DNA of 64,000 nucleotides from Nostoc sp. UHCC 0926 (GTDB taxonomy: Bacteria > Cyanobacteriota > Cyanobacteriia > Cyanobacteriales > Nostocaceae): contig NZ_CP117768.1 in assembly GCF_028623165.1 (NCBI RefSeq), forward strand, positions 5,336,001 to 5,400,000, given 5' to 3'. Both the position numbers and the translations under genes were made by a program. The notes beneath the pieces were generated by a model. That model ran no database searches. It was not told the DNA's origin and was given only the letters and a program-made list of their open reading frames with translations. Numbering within the stretch: position 1 is the stretch's first letter; each line of letters begins with the position of its first letter. This document shows, piece by piece, positions 1 through 8,883 of the stretch.

Positions 1-14
1 AATTAAAGGGTTCT

Positions 15-1187
15 TTATTTGATATTGCCTACAACAATTTCCCCCTTCTTATTAATTTTCACCGGATTCTTGGGAAAAGCTTGATTATTCAAATAACGCA
101 TAAGTTTTACAGTCTGAAAACGCTGATCAATATGAGGGATTCCCTGCCGATCCATCCGAACAGGAATAATTTTACTTGATACCAAATTTCCCGCTGGGTT
201 GAGTTTAACTTCTAAAATCATTGAGTCACCCGTCTGGGCATTTGTAGATAAAGTCCGGTATCCCAGAAAGTTTCCTAAAGAATAGGCAATGATTTTTCCT
301 TTATATATTTCTATCGCTCTCGGAACGTGAGGCCCATGTCCTAGTACTAAGTCTGCTCCCGCATCAATCATGTTTCGAGCAAACTTGATCGAATTACCTC
401 GATTTTCTCCATAAAAAAACTCTGTCTGATTCTTAACTTGTAGTGCCCCTGTTCCTTCGGCGCCAGCGTGCATCGATACTACTATAATGTTGGCTTTCTT
501 TTTGGCTTCTGCTACTAGTGCTTGGGCTACTCCTAAATTATGGATGGAATTATATATTTCATAAGGAGAAAACCCGATCATTGCCACAGAGATATTGTTA
601 GCTTCCAAATAGAGAATTTGATTTTTATGACCTAATGTTGCAATGCCTACAGCCTCAAGATTTTTCTTTGTATCTTTAAATCCTACTGGGCCAAAGTCCA
701 TTGCATGGTTATTCGCCATATTAAACACATTAAAACCAGCTTCAGCAAATAGCTGGGCATATGCAGGTGGGGAGCGAAAGGCAAATACTTGTCCACGACT
801 AATATCTTTGGCAGTGTAGGGATAATTAGTTAAGCTACTTTCAAAGTTACCAAATAAGATATCAGATCCTTGCAACTTAGTTCTCACTGACTTTGGTAAT
901 AATTGATCTCGAAAACGGGGTAATCTATAGTTAGGAAAATTAGTGCCGGGAATAATATCTCCAACGGCTTTGATGGTAATAGTGTCTGGAAAGGTTTGTT
1001 GTTTTGTTGTTGATGGTGTAAGTTCAGGGATAGGTAATGGAAATTGCACAGGCTCGATAGGTGTTGTAGCAGCGTTTAATCGCTGTGATTGCCCAAGCCG
1101 GATAATGACTCCTATACTAATACCCAGATATAAACAGACGCTGATAAAACTAAATGAGAGCACTCTCCCCATGCTGCGATTTGCCAT
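15..1187 (-). CDS. CapA-family (poly-gamma-glutamate/capsule type) metallophosphatase-like protein
   Basis: A 390-residue protein with an N-terminal membrane anchor (about residues 8-32) followed by a CapA fold. Visible CapA motifs in order are KAVGDIIPG, LFGNFESSLT, NMANNHAMDFG, VVSMHAGAEGT and LVLGHGPHVPRAIE, which carry the Asp, Asn and His residues expected for a calcineurin-like metal site. CapA/PgsA proteins are known from capsule and poly-glutamate export; in cyanobacteria the substrate is unknown, so the role here is inferred only from the family. The start at 1187 has a good GAGGAG ribosome site six bases upstream. It is divergent from the small gene starting at 1205, leaving only 17 bases between the two start codons. 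Confidence 0.9.
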   Translation of the reverse strand: MANRSMGRVLSFSFISVCLYLGISIGVIIRLGQSQRLNAATTPIEPVQFPLPIPELTPSTTKQQTFPDTITIKAVGDIIPGTNFPNYRLPRFRDQLLPKSVRTKLQGSDILFGNFESSLTNYPYTAKDISRGQVFAFRSPPAYAQLFAEAGFNVFNMANNHAMDFGPVGFKDTKKNLEAVGIATLGHKNQILYLEANNISVAMIGFSPYEIYNSIHNLGVAQALVAEAKKKANIIVVSMHAGAEGTGALQVKNQTEFFYGENRGNSIKFARNMIDAGADLVLGHGPHVPRAIEIYKGKIIAYSLGNFLGYRTLSTNAQTGDSMILEVKLNPAGNLVSSKIIPVRMDRQGIPHIDQRFQTVKLMRYLNNQAFPKNPVKINKKGEIVVGNIK

Positions 1188-1204
1188 TGTTCACTCCTCA
1201 CACG

Positions 1205-1555
1205 ATGGCATTAGTTTATCCCAAAAAAACTCAAAGCTCTAATGCCTTAGAATCAATATCTGAGTTTGCAAAGGAATTAACTGAAGAATTACGCAATCGC
1301 CCAGAAGTGAAAGTCTGTTTCGGTGTAGATGAAAATATTAGCGCCCACGAATTAGTAAACGAAATTTCTCTAAATTTGTTGACTAAAACTTATAACAAAA
1401 TTGGCGAAAAATATCAAAGCAATCTGATTATTCAGCCCAATAATATTGAAGAAATTAATATTTATAATAGTTCGGAATTTATAGAATATTTTAAATCTTG
1501 TGTCAATAATGAATATGATGTTGTGTATACTTATGATTTAACTATAGTTATATAA
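1205..1555 (+). CDS. Small hypothetical protein
   Basis: A 116-residue acidic, mostly alpha/beta-looking protein with no motif I recognise. The ATG at 1205 is preferred because the upstream extension to 1154 overlaps the divergent capA-like start and reads as unrelated sequence. There is no clear ribosome site before 1205 and only 17 bases separate it from the capA-like start, so its expression and exact start are uncertain. Codon use and sequence complexity look like a real gene rather than a shadow. No function is proposed. Confidence 0.5.
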   Translation: MALVYPKKTQSSNALESISEFAKELTEELRNRPEVKVCFGVDENISAHELVNEISLNLLTKTYNKIGEKYQSNLIIQPNNIEEINIYNSSEFIEYFKSCVNNEYDVVYTYDLTIVI

Positions 1556-1633
1556 CTTAAACCAATTCTTAAACCTATTAAACCAGATAAATTCAAGCTC
1601 AAATAATTGAAATGCTTACAAAATAAGGAAAAA

Positions 1634-1718
1634 CGGAGAGGGGGGGATTCGAACCCCCGTTGGGTTTCCCCAAAACGCATTTCGAGTGCGTCACCATCAA
1701 CCACTCGGACACCTCTCC
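1634..1718 (-). tRNA. trnS: tRNA-Ser (anticodon CGA)
   Basis: On the minus strand the 85-nt sequence folds as a class II tRNA. The acceptor arms GGAGAGG and CCTCTCC pair, with G as discriminator base. The anticodon stem ACGCA/TGCGT encloses loop CTCGAAA, giving anticodon CGA (serine, codon UCG). There is a long variable arm and a T arm with GGTTCGAATCC. CCA is not encoded. The long variable arm is typical of tRNA-Ser. Confidence 0.97.
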
Positions 1719-1821
1719 AGCTATTTATTTACAGATTTGAGTATCTATTGTATACTCAAGTGCCATGAAGTAAGGGAAATTTTAGCAGATTTCCTATACT
1801 ACTATAACATTATCGCTTGTT

Positions 1822-2052
1822 TTGTGTAACGGAATGCTCCGGCAACGCCCAAGCCCAAGACATTTCTCATTATCGTGGTTGGCGCAATTACCTAGTGAGT
1901 CAATGACACCCAGAGATATTATTCTGGTGGTGTTGGCGCAGCGTCTTGTTGAGAAGGCCGATCCTCAGATTGAGGTCAATTTCTTACACCAACTAAAAAT
2001 TACTCTACCCGATTGCAACGAACAAGTTTGCAAACGTTGGTCAGAAATTTAA
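1822..2052 (+). CDS. Short ORF, possibly a gene remnant
   Basis: An ORF of up to 76 codons; an internal ATG at 1903 would give 49 residues beginning MTPRDIILVV. The amphipathic C-terminal part looks protein-like (Leu- and Glu-rich helices, two Cys near the end) but matches nothing I recognise and lacks an obvious ribosome site. It may be the tail of a degraded larger gene. Low confidence. Confidence 0.25.
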   Translation: MCNGMLRQRPSPRHFSLSWLAQLPSESMTPRDIILVVLAQRLVEKADPQIEVNFLHQLKITLPDCNEQVCKRWSEI

Positions 2053-2088
2053 CCAAGTCTAATACCCTAAAACTTACTTTATTCATCA

Positions 2089-2955
2089 ATGCTCAAGTCA
2101 AAATCAATCAACATTCCTAAACCAACTCGATATCAAAATGCGGCGATAGATTATTACATGGGAATCACAGATTCCTCCTATCTCCATTACGGCTATTGGG
2201 AGCCACTACCTACTGCGGGTGAAGAATTGACTGTAACTCGCCTGCGTGCGGCGCAAGTTGCTTATGCAGCCAAGCTTTTGAGTTTTATTCCAGAGGATAC
2301 AAAAACTGTGCTTGACGTAGGTTGTGGTATCGGTGGGAACGCAGCATATTTATGCTCACGCGGTTTCACTGTTGAGGGATTAGCACCCGATGTAATCCAA
2401 CAAGAGAAGTTTATCAAGAATACCAACTCTCAAGTACCTTTCTACTTAACGAGATTTGAAGATTTTCACACTTCACACTCCTACGACCTAGTTCTGTTCA
2501 GTGAAAGCAGCCAATATATTGCTGCTGACGATTTGGCTCAAGGTGCAGCTCGTTTATTGAGTAGTGGTGGCTACCTATTGCTTGCGGATATGATGCGTTC
2601 TGATGCTGGATATCAAAAGGGCATTTTTTCTAATTGTCATGTCGTTAGCGAACTTCAGGCGGCGTTGATAAAAGCTGGATTCAAGTTAATTAAGACTGAA
2701 GACATTTCCAGCCAAATTGCACCAACGATTGACTTGGGTGTTGATAACTTCCGGACTTTTGGGCTGACTACCATCAAATATATTGCGGATATTGTAGCGA
2801 TCGCACTTCCACCATTACACGCGATCGGTCGTTTAGCGTTCAAACGCTGGCTGGAAAAGCCGATTGTCGAAGGGTTAGCAGCACGCACCATTTTTGATAA
2901 GCATCTCTGTTATGAAATTCAACTCTGGCAGTTAGCAATTCATCAGGTTAATTAA
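2089..2955 (+). CDS. Class I SAM-dependent methyltransferase
   Basis: A 288-residue cytoplasmic protein with a classic Rossmann methyltransferase core. Motif I, VLDVGCGIGGNAAYL, lies near residues 83-97 and binds S-adenosylmethionine. An acidic motif region (VEGLAPD) and an SSGGYLLLADMM strand follow. The N-terminal YYMGITDSSYLHYGYW segment is typical of small-molecule methyltransferases related to the sterol/tocopherol/glycine families, but the substrate cannot be told from sequence. It stands alone between a possible gene remnant and an array of miniature repeats that begins at its stop codon. Confidence 0.88.
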   Translation: MLKSKSINIPKPTRYQNAAIDYYMGITDSSYLHYGYWEPLPTAGEELTVTRLRAAQVAYAAKLLSFIPEDTKTVLDVGCGIGGNAAYLCSRGFTVEGLAPDVIQQEKFIKNTNSQVPFYLTRFEDFHTSHSYDLVLFSESSQYIAADDLAQGAARLLSSGGYLLLADMMRSDAGYQKGIFSNCHVVSELQAALIKAGFKLIKTEDISSQIAPTIDLGVDNFRTFGLTTIKYIADIVAIALPPLHAIGRLAFKRWLEKPIVEGLAARTIFDKHLCYEIQLWQLAIHQVN

Positions 2956-3110
2956 GAGGATGCTTGAAAAGTCATAAAGTATACTAAAAACCCCACTTCC
3001 ATTCCTCTCCCTCATTCCTGAGAGGCTTTGAAACCCCTATTCTATTGTAGGCAAGGGGGGCTAGGGGGGTTAGGTTTTAGAGTACCAAAAATACTTTTCA
3101 AACAACCTCT
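2955..3110. repeat. Miniature inverted-repeat element (TIR AGAGG..TTGAAAAGT)
   Basis: A 156-bp element whose ends are imperfect inverted repeats: AGAGGATGCTTGAAAAGT at 2955-2972 and the complementary ACTTTTCAAACAACCTCT at 3093-3110 (16 of 18 pair). A related left end (AGAGGATGTTTGAAAAGT) occurs at 42199-42216, and both are followed by inner segments around CCCCACTTCCATTCCTCTC. It has no coding capacity. It starts on the last base of the methyltransferase stop codon and abuts a second inverted-repeat element at 3112. Confidence 0.75.
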
Positions 3111-3111
3111 A

Positions 3112-3290
3112 AGCTCGACTTTATCCATTTTTTGGAAACACCAACGCTGAAAGTGAAACCTTTTTGAAACGGTAATTTTACTTTATGAAGTTCAACGATA
3201 ACTAGTGACATGAAAAAAGTTTGTGCTAAAAAGCTAGGGTTTTTGCAGAATAAAGAAAACTTAGATGCTCATTTTGGATAAAGTCGAGCT
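3112..3290. repeat. Second miniature inverted-repeat element (TIR AGCTCGACTTTATCCA)
   Basis: A 179-bp non-coding segment bounded by perfect 16-bp inverted repeats, AGCTCGACTTTATCCA at 3112-3127 and TGGATAAAGTCGAGCT at 3275-3290. Pairing continues outward for a few bases after one mismatch. ACCTCT occurs just outside both ends (3105-3110 and 3297-3302), possibly a target duplication, but the right copy is offset by six bases, so this is uncertain. No protein is encoded, which suggests a MITE mobilised in trans. Confidence 0.65.
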
Positions 3291-3733
3291 AAGATGACCT
3301 CTGAAACAAACACTCAACCTGTTGCAGATAAATCTCCTGTAGAATTTTTAGAACAGTTATAAAATCCTCAAAAGCCAATGAGCATTAGTTGTTTTGTAGT
3401 TTTCAGTTTCCATTTTTTAATTGGTTCCACTGCAATGTGCTTTTTTCATCCATCTCGCCATGTATAAATCATTGCTAGCGAAATTAAAACAGTAATCATA
3501 ATCTATTAATATTTGTATAAATACATAATTAATTGATGTAAACTATGCATATTTTCTATATTCAACCTTGTGCTTTTTTGTCACAATTCTTGTTTTCAAT
3601 ATTCTAGGTAATGTGTTATTAATCTCTCTTGACATGGGATATTTTAGGGATTACTATGTCAATCAATCCGGATTTGATTAACTTCTTTGGAAAATCTCTG
3701 TAAATAAATCCAACACTATCCTCACAGCACTGC
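3291..3733. other. Intergenic region with a possible truncated 5' gene end
   Basis: A 22-codon ORF at 3294-3362 on the plus strand begins MTSETNTQPVADKSPVEFLE and then stops. It has the composition of the start of a real protein and may be a gene remnant truncated by deletion after the adjacent repeat inserted. The rest (about 3363-3733) is AT-rich and shows no ORF, RNA gene or strong hairpin that I can support. It should hold the promoter of the beta-lactamase-like gene at 3734. Confidence 0.3.
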
Positions 3734-4756
3734 ATGAAACTACGCTGGTTCTTACTGAGCCTTACAAGTATTCTTTTACTGTCATCTCCAGCAAAAGCGA
3801 ATCCCAACACGAATCAAGTTAGCAACGTAAATGACTGGAGTGCAAATCAATATAATTTACAACTACCAAAACTTCAATTTATTCCTCCGGTTCCTCTAAG
3901 CGAACCTGTCAACCCAATAAATACTTCTAAATTCACTGGTGTAGTTCCTCTGGGGCGTGAAATATCAGAACTAAAAACTCCTATTAAAGCATTAATGGAG
4001 CACTATAAATTCCTCACTCCCGGAATGTTTTTTATGGACTTGCAAACTGGGGATTATTTTAGTTTTAATGGTGATAAAGCTTTTTCTGCCGCTAGCACAA
4101 TTAAGTATCCTATTTTGATTGCATTGTTTCAGGAAGTAGATGCAGGGAGAATCAAACTAGGTGAAACTTTGGTGATGCGACGGAAACATGTCACTGGCGG
4201 TTCTGGAGATATGCAGTATCAACGAGTAGGAACTAAGCTTAGTCTCTTGCAAACTGCAACTAAGATGATGACTATTAGTGATAACACTGCTACAAATATG
4301 ATTATTGACCGTTTAGGTGGTGTATCTAAATTAAATCAAAAGTTTCACCGTTGGGGATTGCAAAGCACTGTAATTCACAATTTGCTAGGAGACTTTAAAG
4401 GAACTAATAAAACTAGTGCAAAAGACTTGGTACGACTGTCAGCTTTGATTACAAATAATCAGTTAATTTCGATGACAAGTCAATCCCAAGTTTTAGGTAT
4501 TATGATTCGTTGTCACAATAGAACATTGCTGCCATCTGGCTTAGGTTATGGTGCAAATATTGCTCATAAAACAGGTACTCTGCGGTTTGTACTAGGCGAT
4601 GCGGGTATCATTGAAACGCCATCAGGTAAGCGTTATTTAGCAGGAATTTTTGTCCGAAGACCGAATAATGACAATAGAGCTAGGGATTTTATTCGTCAAG
4701 TTTCTCAGGTGATGTATGGCTACTTCGAGCAGCCAAAAGTCAGTCATCTACCTTAA
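3734..4756 (+). CDS. Secreted class A beta-lactamase-like serine hydrolase
   Basis: A 340-residue protein with a Sec signal peptide (hydrophobic LRWFLLSLTSILLL, cleavage near AKA at residues 20-22). The three penicillin-recognising motifs of the class A fold are all present: S121-T-I-K124 (nucleophile Ser and general-base Lys), S182-D-N184 and K279-T-G281. The clear Omega-loop Glu of true class A enzymes is not obvious, so it may be a DD-peptidase/carboxylesterase-like relative (the Beta-lactamase2 group common in cyanobacteria) rather than an antibiotic-resistance enzyme. It is monocistronic and acts in the periplasm. Confidence 0.88.
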   Translation: MKLRWFLLSLTSILLLSSPAKANPNTNQVSNVNDWSANQYNLQLPKLQFIPPVPLSEPVNPINTSKFTGVVPLGREISELKTPIKALMEHYKFLTPGMFFMDLQTGDYFSFNGDKAFSAASTIKYPILIALFQEVDAGRIKLGETLVMRRKHVTGGSGDMQYQRVGTKLSLLQTATKMMTISDNTATNMIIDRLGGVSKLNQKFHRWGLQSTVIHNLLGDFKGTNKTSAKDLVRLSALITNNQLISMTSQSQVLGIMIRCHNRTLLPSGLGYGANIAHKTGTLRFVLGDAGIIETPSGKRYLAGIFVRRPNNDNRARDFIRQVSQVMYGYFEQPKVSHLP

Positions 4757-4976
4757 TTATTTATTCGGCATGAAGTATGATTGACACTTAATTTTTGAGC
4801 GAAACGTTTGAGTTTAGTACTCACCGAGAAAATGGAATCGCTTGCACAAACAGCAATCCTGAAGACTGGCAATGTTCAAAGCTGTAATGCGGAATAGCCC
4901 GTCATAGACATCGCTTCTCTAACTGCCAAGGTATTATGTAGTCGAATACCATGCAGCATACAGCTTGAGGTTTTGC

Positions 4977-5981
4977 ATGAAAGTAGCAGTCTTCAGTACA
5001 AAAGTCTATGATCGGCATTTTTTGTCAGCTGCAAATTCTCTCTCCCAACACGAATTAGTGTTTTTTGAACCCCGTTTAAATCGGGATACTGCTATCCTCG
5101 CCGCCGGATTTCCGACGGTTTGCGTATTTGTACACGACCAGGTTGATGCCCCAACTTTAGAGCTTCTCGCCTCACGGGGAACTCGGCTGGTTGTCCTTCG
5201 CTGTGCAGGGTTTAACAATGTAGACTTACAAGCCGCAGCAGATTTAGGAATTACCGTTGTGCGTGTTCCCGCCTATTCACCCTACGGAGTAGCAGAACAT
5301 GCTGTAGGATTGATTTTAAGCTTGAATCGCAAAATTCATCGTGCGTATAACCGTGTCCGAGAAGGCAATTTTTCCCTAGATGGACTGTTGGGATTTAATT
5401 TGCATGAGCGCACAGTGGGGATTGTCGGCACCGGCAAAATTGGTCTGATTTTAGGACAGATTATGAAGGGGTTTGGCTGTAACATACTTGCCTATGACGT
5501 TTATCGCAATCCAGAATTGGAGGCGCTAGGTGGAAAGTATGTAGAACTACCTGAGCTATTTGCCAACTCTGATATTATCTCCCTGCATTGCCCCCTGATT
5601 CCCGAAACGCATCACTTGATTAACGCTGAGGCTATAAAACAGATTAAGTCAGGCGTAATGCTAATTAACACTAGCCGAGGAGCGCTGATTGATACCCAAG
5701 CAGTGATTGAGGGATTGAAGTCTGGTAAGATTGGCTATCTCGGTGTGGATGTCTACGAACAAGAATCGGAATTGTTCTTTGAAGATTTGTCTGGCGAAAT
5801 TATTCAAGATGATATTTTCCAACGTCTGACAACGTTCCCCAATGTACTTATTACCGGACATCAAGCCTTTTTTACAGTAGAAGCTCTCTACAATATTGCA
5901 GAAACAACTGTTGCTAATATTGCTGATCTTGAACAGGGTCGTCCTTGTGCAAATGAAATTCGCGCTCAACCGTCAGTTTAA
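4977..5981 (+). CDS. ldhA: D-lactate dehydrogenase (2-hydroxyacid dehydrogenase family)
   Basis: A 334-residue NAD-dependent dehydrogenase interconverting pyruvate and D-lactate, a fermentative route in the dark. The NAD fold is clear: GIVGTGKIGLILGQ with the GxGxxG signature and a downstream Asp (AYDVYR). Catalytic-region motifs are NTSRGALIDT (Arg), the GVDVYEQE segment and ITGHQAFFT (His). The ATG at 4977 is chosen over 4965 because MKVAVFSTK is the usual family start. Its length matches the bacterial LdhA family (about 330). It is isolated from its neighbours. Confidence 0.92.
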   Translation: MKVAVFSTKVYDRHFLSAANSLSQHELVFFEPRLNRDTAILAAGFPTVCVFVHDQVDAPTLELLASRGTRLVVLRCAGFNNVDLQAAADLGITVVRVPAYSPYGVAEHAVGLILSLNRKIHRAYNRVREGNFSLDGLLGFNLHERTVGIVGTGKIGLILGQIMKGFGCNILAYDVYRNPELEALGGKYVELPELFANSDIISLHCPLIPETHHLINAEAIKQIKSGVMLINTSRGALIDTQAVIEGLKSGKIGYLGVDVYEQESELFFEDLSGEIIQDDIFQRLTTFPNVLITGHQAFFTVEALYNIAETTVANIADLEQGRPCANEIRAQPSV

Positions 5982-6012
5982 GTAATGCTTGACGATCGCT
6001 AAGGGAGCATAT

Positions 6013-6756
6013 TCATTTTGAACGATAGGCAACGCGGAGACTTTGGACTAAAATCACCAGAGATGCGATCGCCATCAATCCGCCCCAAAACCAGTAAGGT
6101 AAAAGCAAATACCGCTGCATTTGCGCTGTATCAGAGAGTCCAAGGGGGCCAGCAGAGCTACTAAATAGATAATCAAGTTGATGGTACGTACTCACACAAG
6201 CTTGTACACCCAGCAATTGAATGGCAAACCCTTGGGCCCAGCGAGGTGCTCTCAGGGCGATACCCAAGATTATTAAACCCAGCAAGGGAATTGCCATCAA
6301 TCCAAACCAGGAACGTATCCAAATTAATGTGGAAAATAGCAAAAAACTCCCTAATATTTTTAAACTCAGGGTGGCTGTTGTAAAACTGCGGGAAGCCAGA
6401 ATCAAAGCTGCACCAGCAAGAGGCGGCCCCATTGGCCCTGCTGCTGCGACCATTGCCGGGCCAATTGGCCCCAATCCCGACCGGATACCATAAGTTGCGA
6501 CACCGGAACCATTGCTAAAAATCTGCAACTTCTGAAACTGTCCCCCTAATAGGAGTGCCATTAAGCCGTGACCCATTTCATGAAACCAAGTTGCCAAGAT
6601 TGTAAATGGGTATAAGATATAATCCCCTCCTGGTATTTGCCACAGGAAAGCAGTTGCGATCGCTGCTGCAATTAACCAGGTTAGCCCCATACGTTCAACA
6701 ACTGGCGGGGCTTCTTTGGTGAGCAAGGGTTTAAAATTTTTGCTTGGTTCCCTCAT
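6013..6756 (-). CDS. M50-like membrane metalloprotease family protein
   Basis: A 247-residue polytopic membrane protein with about five or six hydrophobic segments. The second carries ATWFHEMGHGLMALLLGG, an HExxH zinc motif typical of M50/site-2-protease relatives (the peptidase M50B-like family). Glycine- and proline-rich membrane segments (GPIGPAMVAAAGPMGPPLAG) follow. A partner Asp for zinc is not certain, so proteolytic activity is inferred. The region just upstream of its start is an AT-rich repeat array. Confidence 0.8.
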   Translation of the reverse strand: MREPSKNFKPLLTKEAPPVVERMGLTWLIAAAIATAFLWQIPGGDYILYPFTILATWFHEMGHGLMALLLGGQFQKLQIFSNGSGVATYGIRSGLGPIGPAMVAAAGPMGPPLAGAALILASRSFTTATLSLKILGSFLLFSTLIWIRSWFGLMAIPLLGLIILGIALRAPRWAQGFAIQLLGVQACVSTYHQLDYLFSSSAGPLGLSDTAQMQRYLLLPYWFWGGLMAIASLVILVQSLRVAYRSK

Positions 6757-6768
6757 AGGTCACTCGAT

Positions 6769-6851
6769 TTTAGATTTTAGATTTTAGATTTTGGATTTTA
6801 AATTTTGGATTTTAAATTTTGGATTTTTCGGAAAATTCAAAATCTAAAATT
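6769..6851. repeat. AT-rich heptamer array (TTTTAGA/TTTTGGA)
   Basis: Tandem degenerate heptamers TTTTAGA and TTTTGGA, followed by the complementary AAAATCTAAAATT, so the array can fold on itself. Related arrays appear near 9981, 24722, 49255, 52676 and 57065 in this window, and one has entered a coding region (see the histidine kinase at 50520). Such short tandem repeats are characteristic of Nostoc-type genomes. Confidence 0.8.
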
Positions 6852-6999
6852 GGCAGTGTATTTTCATCCATCCTAGTGTAATTATTAAGGTAGTGGGGTT
6901 GCTGGGCAATGCAACAATTCGCACATCAAAGCGACGGCTGTAAACTATGGCGCTATCAAGAACAACATAGTTATCCGTCGCTTGTCTGATGCGGTTCAT
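6844..6999 (-). CDS. Possible small protein (51 residues)
   Basis: A short ORF not overlapping any other gene, starting MNRIRQATDNYVVLDSAIVY. It has a very good ribosome site (GGAGG nine bases before the ATG at 6999). Its stop codon lies inside the AT-rich repeat array, suggesting the repeat supplied the C-terminus. No family recognised. The strong start region supports translation; conservation would have to be checked. Confidence 0.4.
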   Translation of the reverse strand: MNRIRQATDNYVVLDSAIVYSRRFDVRIVALPSNPTTLIITLGWMKIHCQF

Positions 7000-7076
7000 T
7001 TGTTTATCCTCCAAAAGGAATGCCGGAGGATGGGCAGAAAATGCCTAGACTGATGTCACAATTGATCGAGAATCAG

Positions 7077-7952
7077 TTAAGCAAGTTGAAACAGGAATGT
7101 CATTAAGTCTCCTTTACCCAAGCTGATGCGATCGCCTGGTCGCAAGCGGTGACGATTCCCCGGTAAGAGCGGCAAATTATTAATGTAGGTGCCATTGGAA
7201 CTTCCCACATCCTCTACATAGTGAGCGTCTCCCTCGACGCGAATATCTGCATGAATCCGCGAGACAATTTCTGAATTGGGAAATCCTGAAACATCTATAT
7301 CAGGGGGAATCCGGTCATTGAGCTTGCCGATATGAATCACAGAGAGATTTTGCGGCAATTCAATTAACCGATCACTTTGAATGTGGATTAACCGTGCTGT
7401 AACCTGCTGCAATTGCGTTCTGGCGGCAGTTGCAGTTGGTGCTGCTGCTGGCGGGGGTAGTTCGGCTTCAGAGACTGGCGTTGGTTCCAAAGGTGGTGGA
7501 GTCGGAATAGTTTGTCCAGAAACTACGGGTTGAGCTACAACGGTTGGCGGTGGTTCTGGGAGGCTGCTTTCTGTAACAGATACCTGTGGCGGAGCTACTG
7601 GGGTAACTGCCACCTCTGTTGGTGGTAAAGATGAGCCGGAGGGATGGGAATTAGTAGAACCGCTTATTCCCAAAGCATCTGGTTGTAAAAGTTCTAACAG
7701 TGGATCGGGTGGATCTAACGGCGGAACTTCCACAGGAATATTGGGAGTAACTGTTGCAGCTACCGCAGTATGAACATGTGTAACTCCTGCGGAGTGAAGG
7801 TTATAGCCACACTGACCGCAGAATGCAGCATCTGCCTGCACAGTTGCCCCACAACTGGGACAGTTAGTAGTCGCGGGTAAGGGTGTATAGCAAGCTTCAC
7901 ACTGGACAGCGCCGTCAGGGTTAGGATGATTGCAATTAGGGCAGACGATCAT
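7077..7952 (-). CDS. FHA-domain protein with N-terminal zinc ribbons
   Basis: A 291-residue soluble signalling adaptor. Residues 1-55 hold two zinc ribbons (CPNC...CEAC and CPSC...CGQC). A Pro/Val/Thr-rich linker covers about residues 65-185. The C-terminal FHA domain has the expected IHIGK, SEIVSRIHADI and DVGSSNGTYINN motifs for binding phosphothreonine. Such proteins usually sit downstream of Ser/Thr kinases, but none is adjacent here. The linker is low complexity and probably disordered. Confidence 0.92.
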   Translation of the reverse strand: MIVCPNCNHPNPDGAVQCEACYTPLPATTNCPSCGATVQADAAFCGQCGYNLHSAGVTHVHTAVAATVTPNIPVEVPPLDPPDPLLELLQPDALGISGSTNSHPSGSSLPPTEVAVTPVAPPQVSVTESSLPEPPPTVVAQPVVSGQTIPTPPPLEPTPVSEAELPPPAAAPTATAARTQLQQVTARLIHIQSDRLIELPQNLSVIHIGKLNDRIPPDIDVSGFPNSEIVSRIHADIRVEGDAHYVEDVGSSNGTYINNLPLLPGNRHRLRPGDRISLGKGDLMTFLFQLA

Positions 7953-8160
7953 CGATATTTAGCCTTTGTTCAAGATCATCATAAATATAGGTAGGACTGG
8001 CAAGCAGAGAGCGGCCCTAGCTTTAGATTCTAGCAATTACTGCTGATGGAACAATGAATTGGACGCTCTGAGGCGAGGAAAGAAGCAGGGGGGCAGAGGG
8101 GAAGTTACAGTAAGTCTTTCTGCCCCTTTGCACTGCCTCTTGCGCCCAATGCCCCATTGT

Positions 8161-8883
8161 TCAATGTTGGAGTTCCAAACCTGCTGCCGCATCCAGCAGC
8201 CACCAAAGTTCACCTTGGGGCTGAATTAAGCGGGATGGGTAAGTGAAGTCATCCGCTACAGGTGCAAAGACTTGCGCCAAAGCTGGTCGTTTATTAGCAC
8301 CAGCAACCAGAAAAATCACGCTGCGAGCAGAGTTGATAAAGGGGTATGTGAAACTTATCCTGAGGTTTCCGTTTTTGTTACCCACAGTCAGCAGGCGATC
8401 GCGTACTTTGAGAGCCTCTGTGTGGGGAAACAAAGATGCGGTATGTGCATCATCACCCATTCCTAGTAATACTACATCCAATGAGGGAAACTCGACCCCA
8501 GGAGAATTGAAAAATTCTTTGAGTTGTTGTTCATACTTAGCAGCAGCCAGTTCTGGATTGGCTTCTAAAGTTGGTACGGGATGAATGTTAGCCGCTGGGA
8601 TGTCAACACGATCTAGCCACGCACGACGCGTCATCAGTTCATTGCTATCGGGGTGATCTGGTGGTACGTAACGCTCATCCCCCCAGAATATATGAATTTT
8701 ATCCCAAGGCAGTTTTTGATTAGCGATCGCTTCGTATAACGGTTTAGGTGTACTACCGCCAGATAAGGCGATGGTAAACCGCCCCCGCTGCTCAATGGCA
8801 GTTTCTAACTTGGACAGAATTAATTCTAGCGCTCGTGCAACTAGTGCTGGCTGATCCGGTAGAACTTCAACGGTTTTGTTCAT
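8161..8883 (-). CDS. pgl: 6-phosphogluconolactonase
   Basis: A 240-residue enzyme of the oxidative pentose phosphate pathway that hydrolyses 6-phosphogluconolactone. Family motifs are ALSGGSTPKPLYEAI near the N-terminus, IFWGDERYVPPDHPDSN in the middle, and LLGMGDDAHTASLFP (the GxGxDGHxASLFP motif, here with Asp-Asp-Ala). The length is typical for DevB/Pgl proteins. It is flanked by non-coding gaps on both sides, so likely monocistronic. In heterocysts this pathway supplies NADPH, but nothing in the sequence shows cell-type control. Confidence 0.93.
   Translation of the reverse strand: MNKTVEVLPDQPALVARALELILSKLETAIEQRGRFTIALSGGSTPKPLYEAIANQKLPWDKIHIFWGDERYVPPDHPDSNELMTRRAWLDRVDIPAANIHPVPTLEANPELAAAKYEQQLKEFFNSPGVEFPSLDVVLLGMGDDAHTASLFPHTEALKVRDRLLTVGNKNGNLRISFTYPFINSARSVIFLVAGANKRPALAQVFAPVADDFTYPSRLIQPQGELWWLLDAAAGLELQH

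Noticed and set aside
3105..3302. ACCTCT as a firm target-site duplication for the 3112-3290 element
   Set aside because: The right copy is six bases away from the inverted repeat and the left copy belongs to the neighbouring element's terminus; it may be coincidence.
3734..4756. Calling the class A beta-lactamase-like gene an antibiotic-resistance gene
   Set aside because: The Omega-loop Glu is not evident and the family is common in cyanobacteria; only a general serine-hydrolase call is supported.
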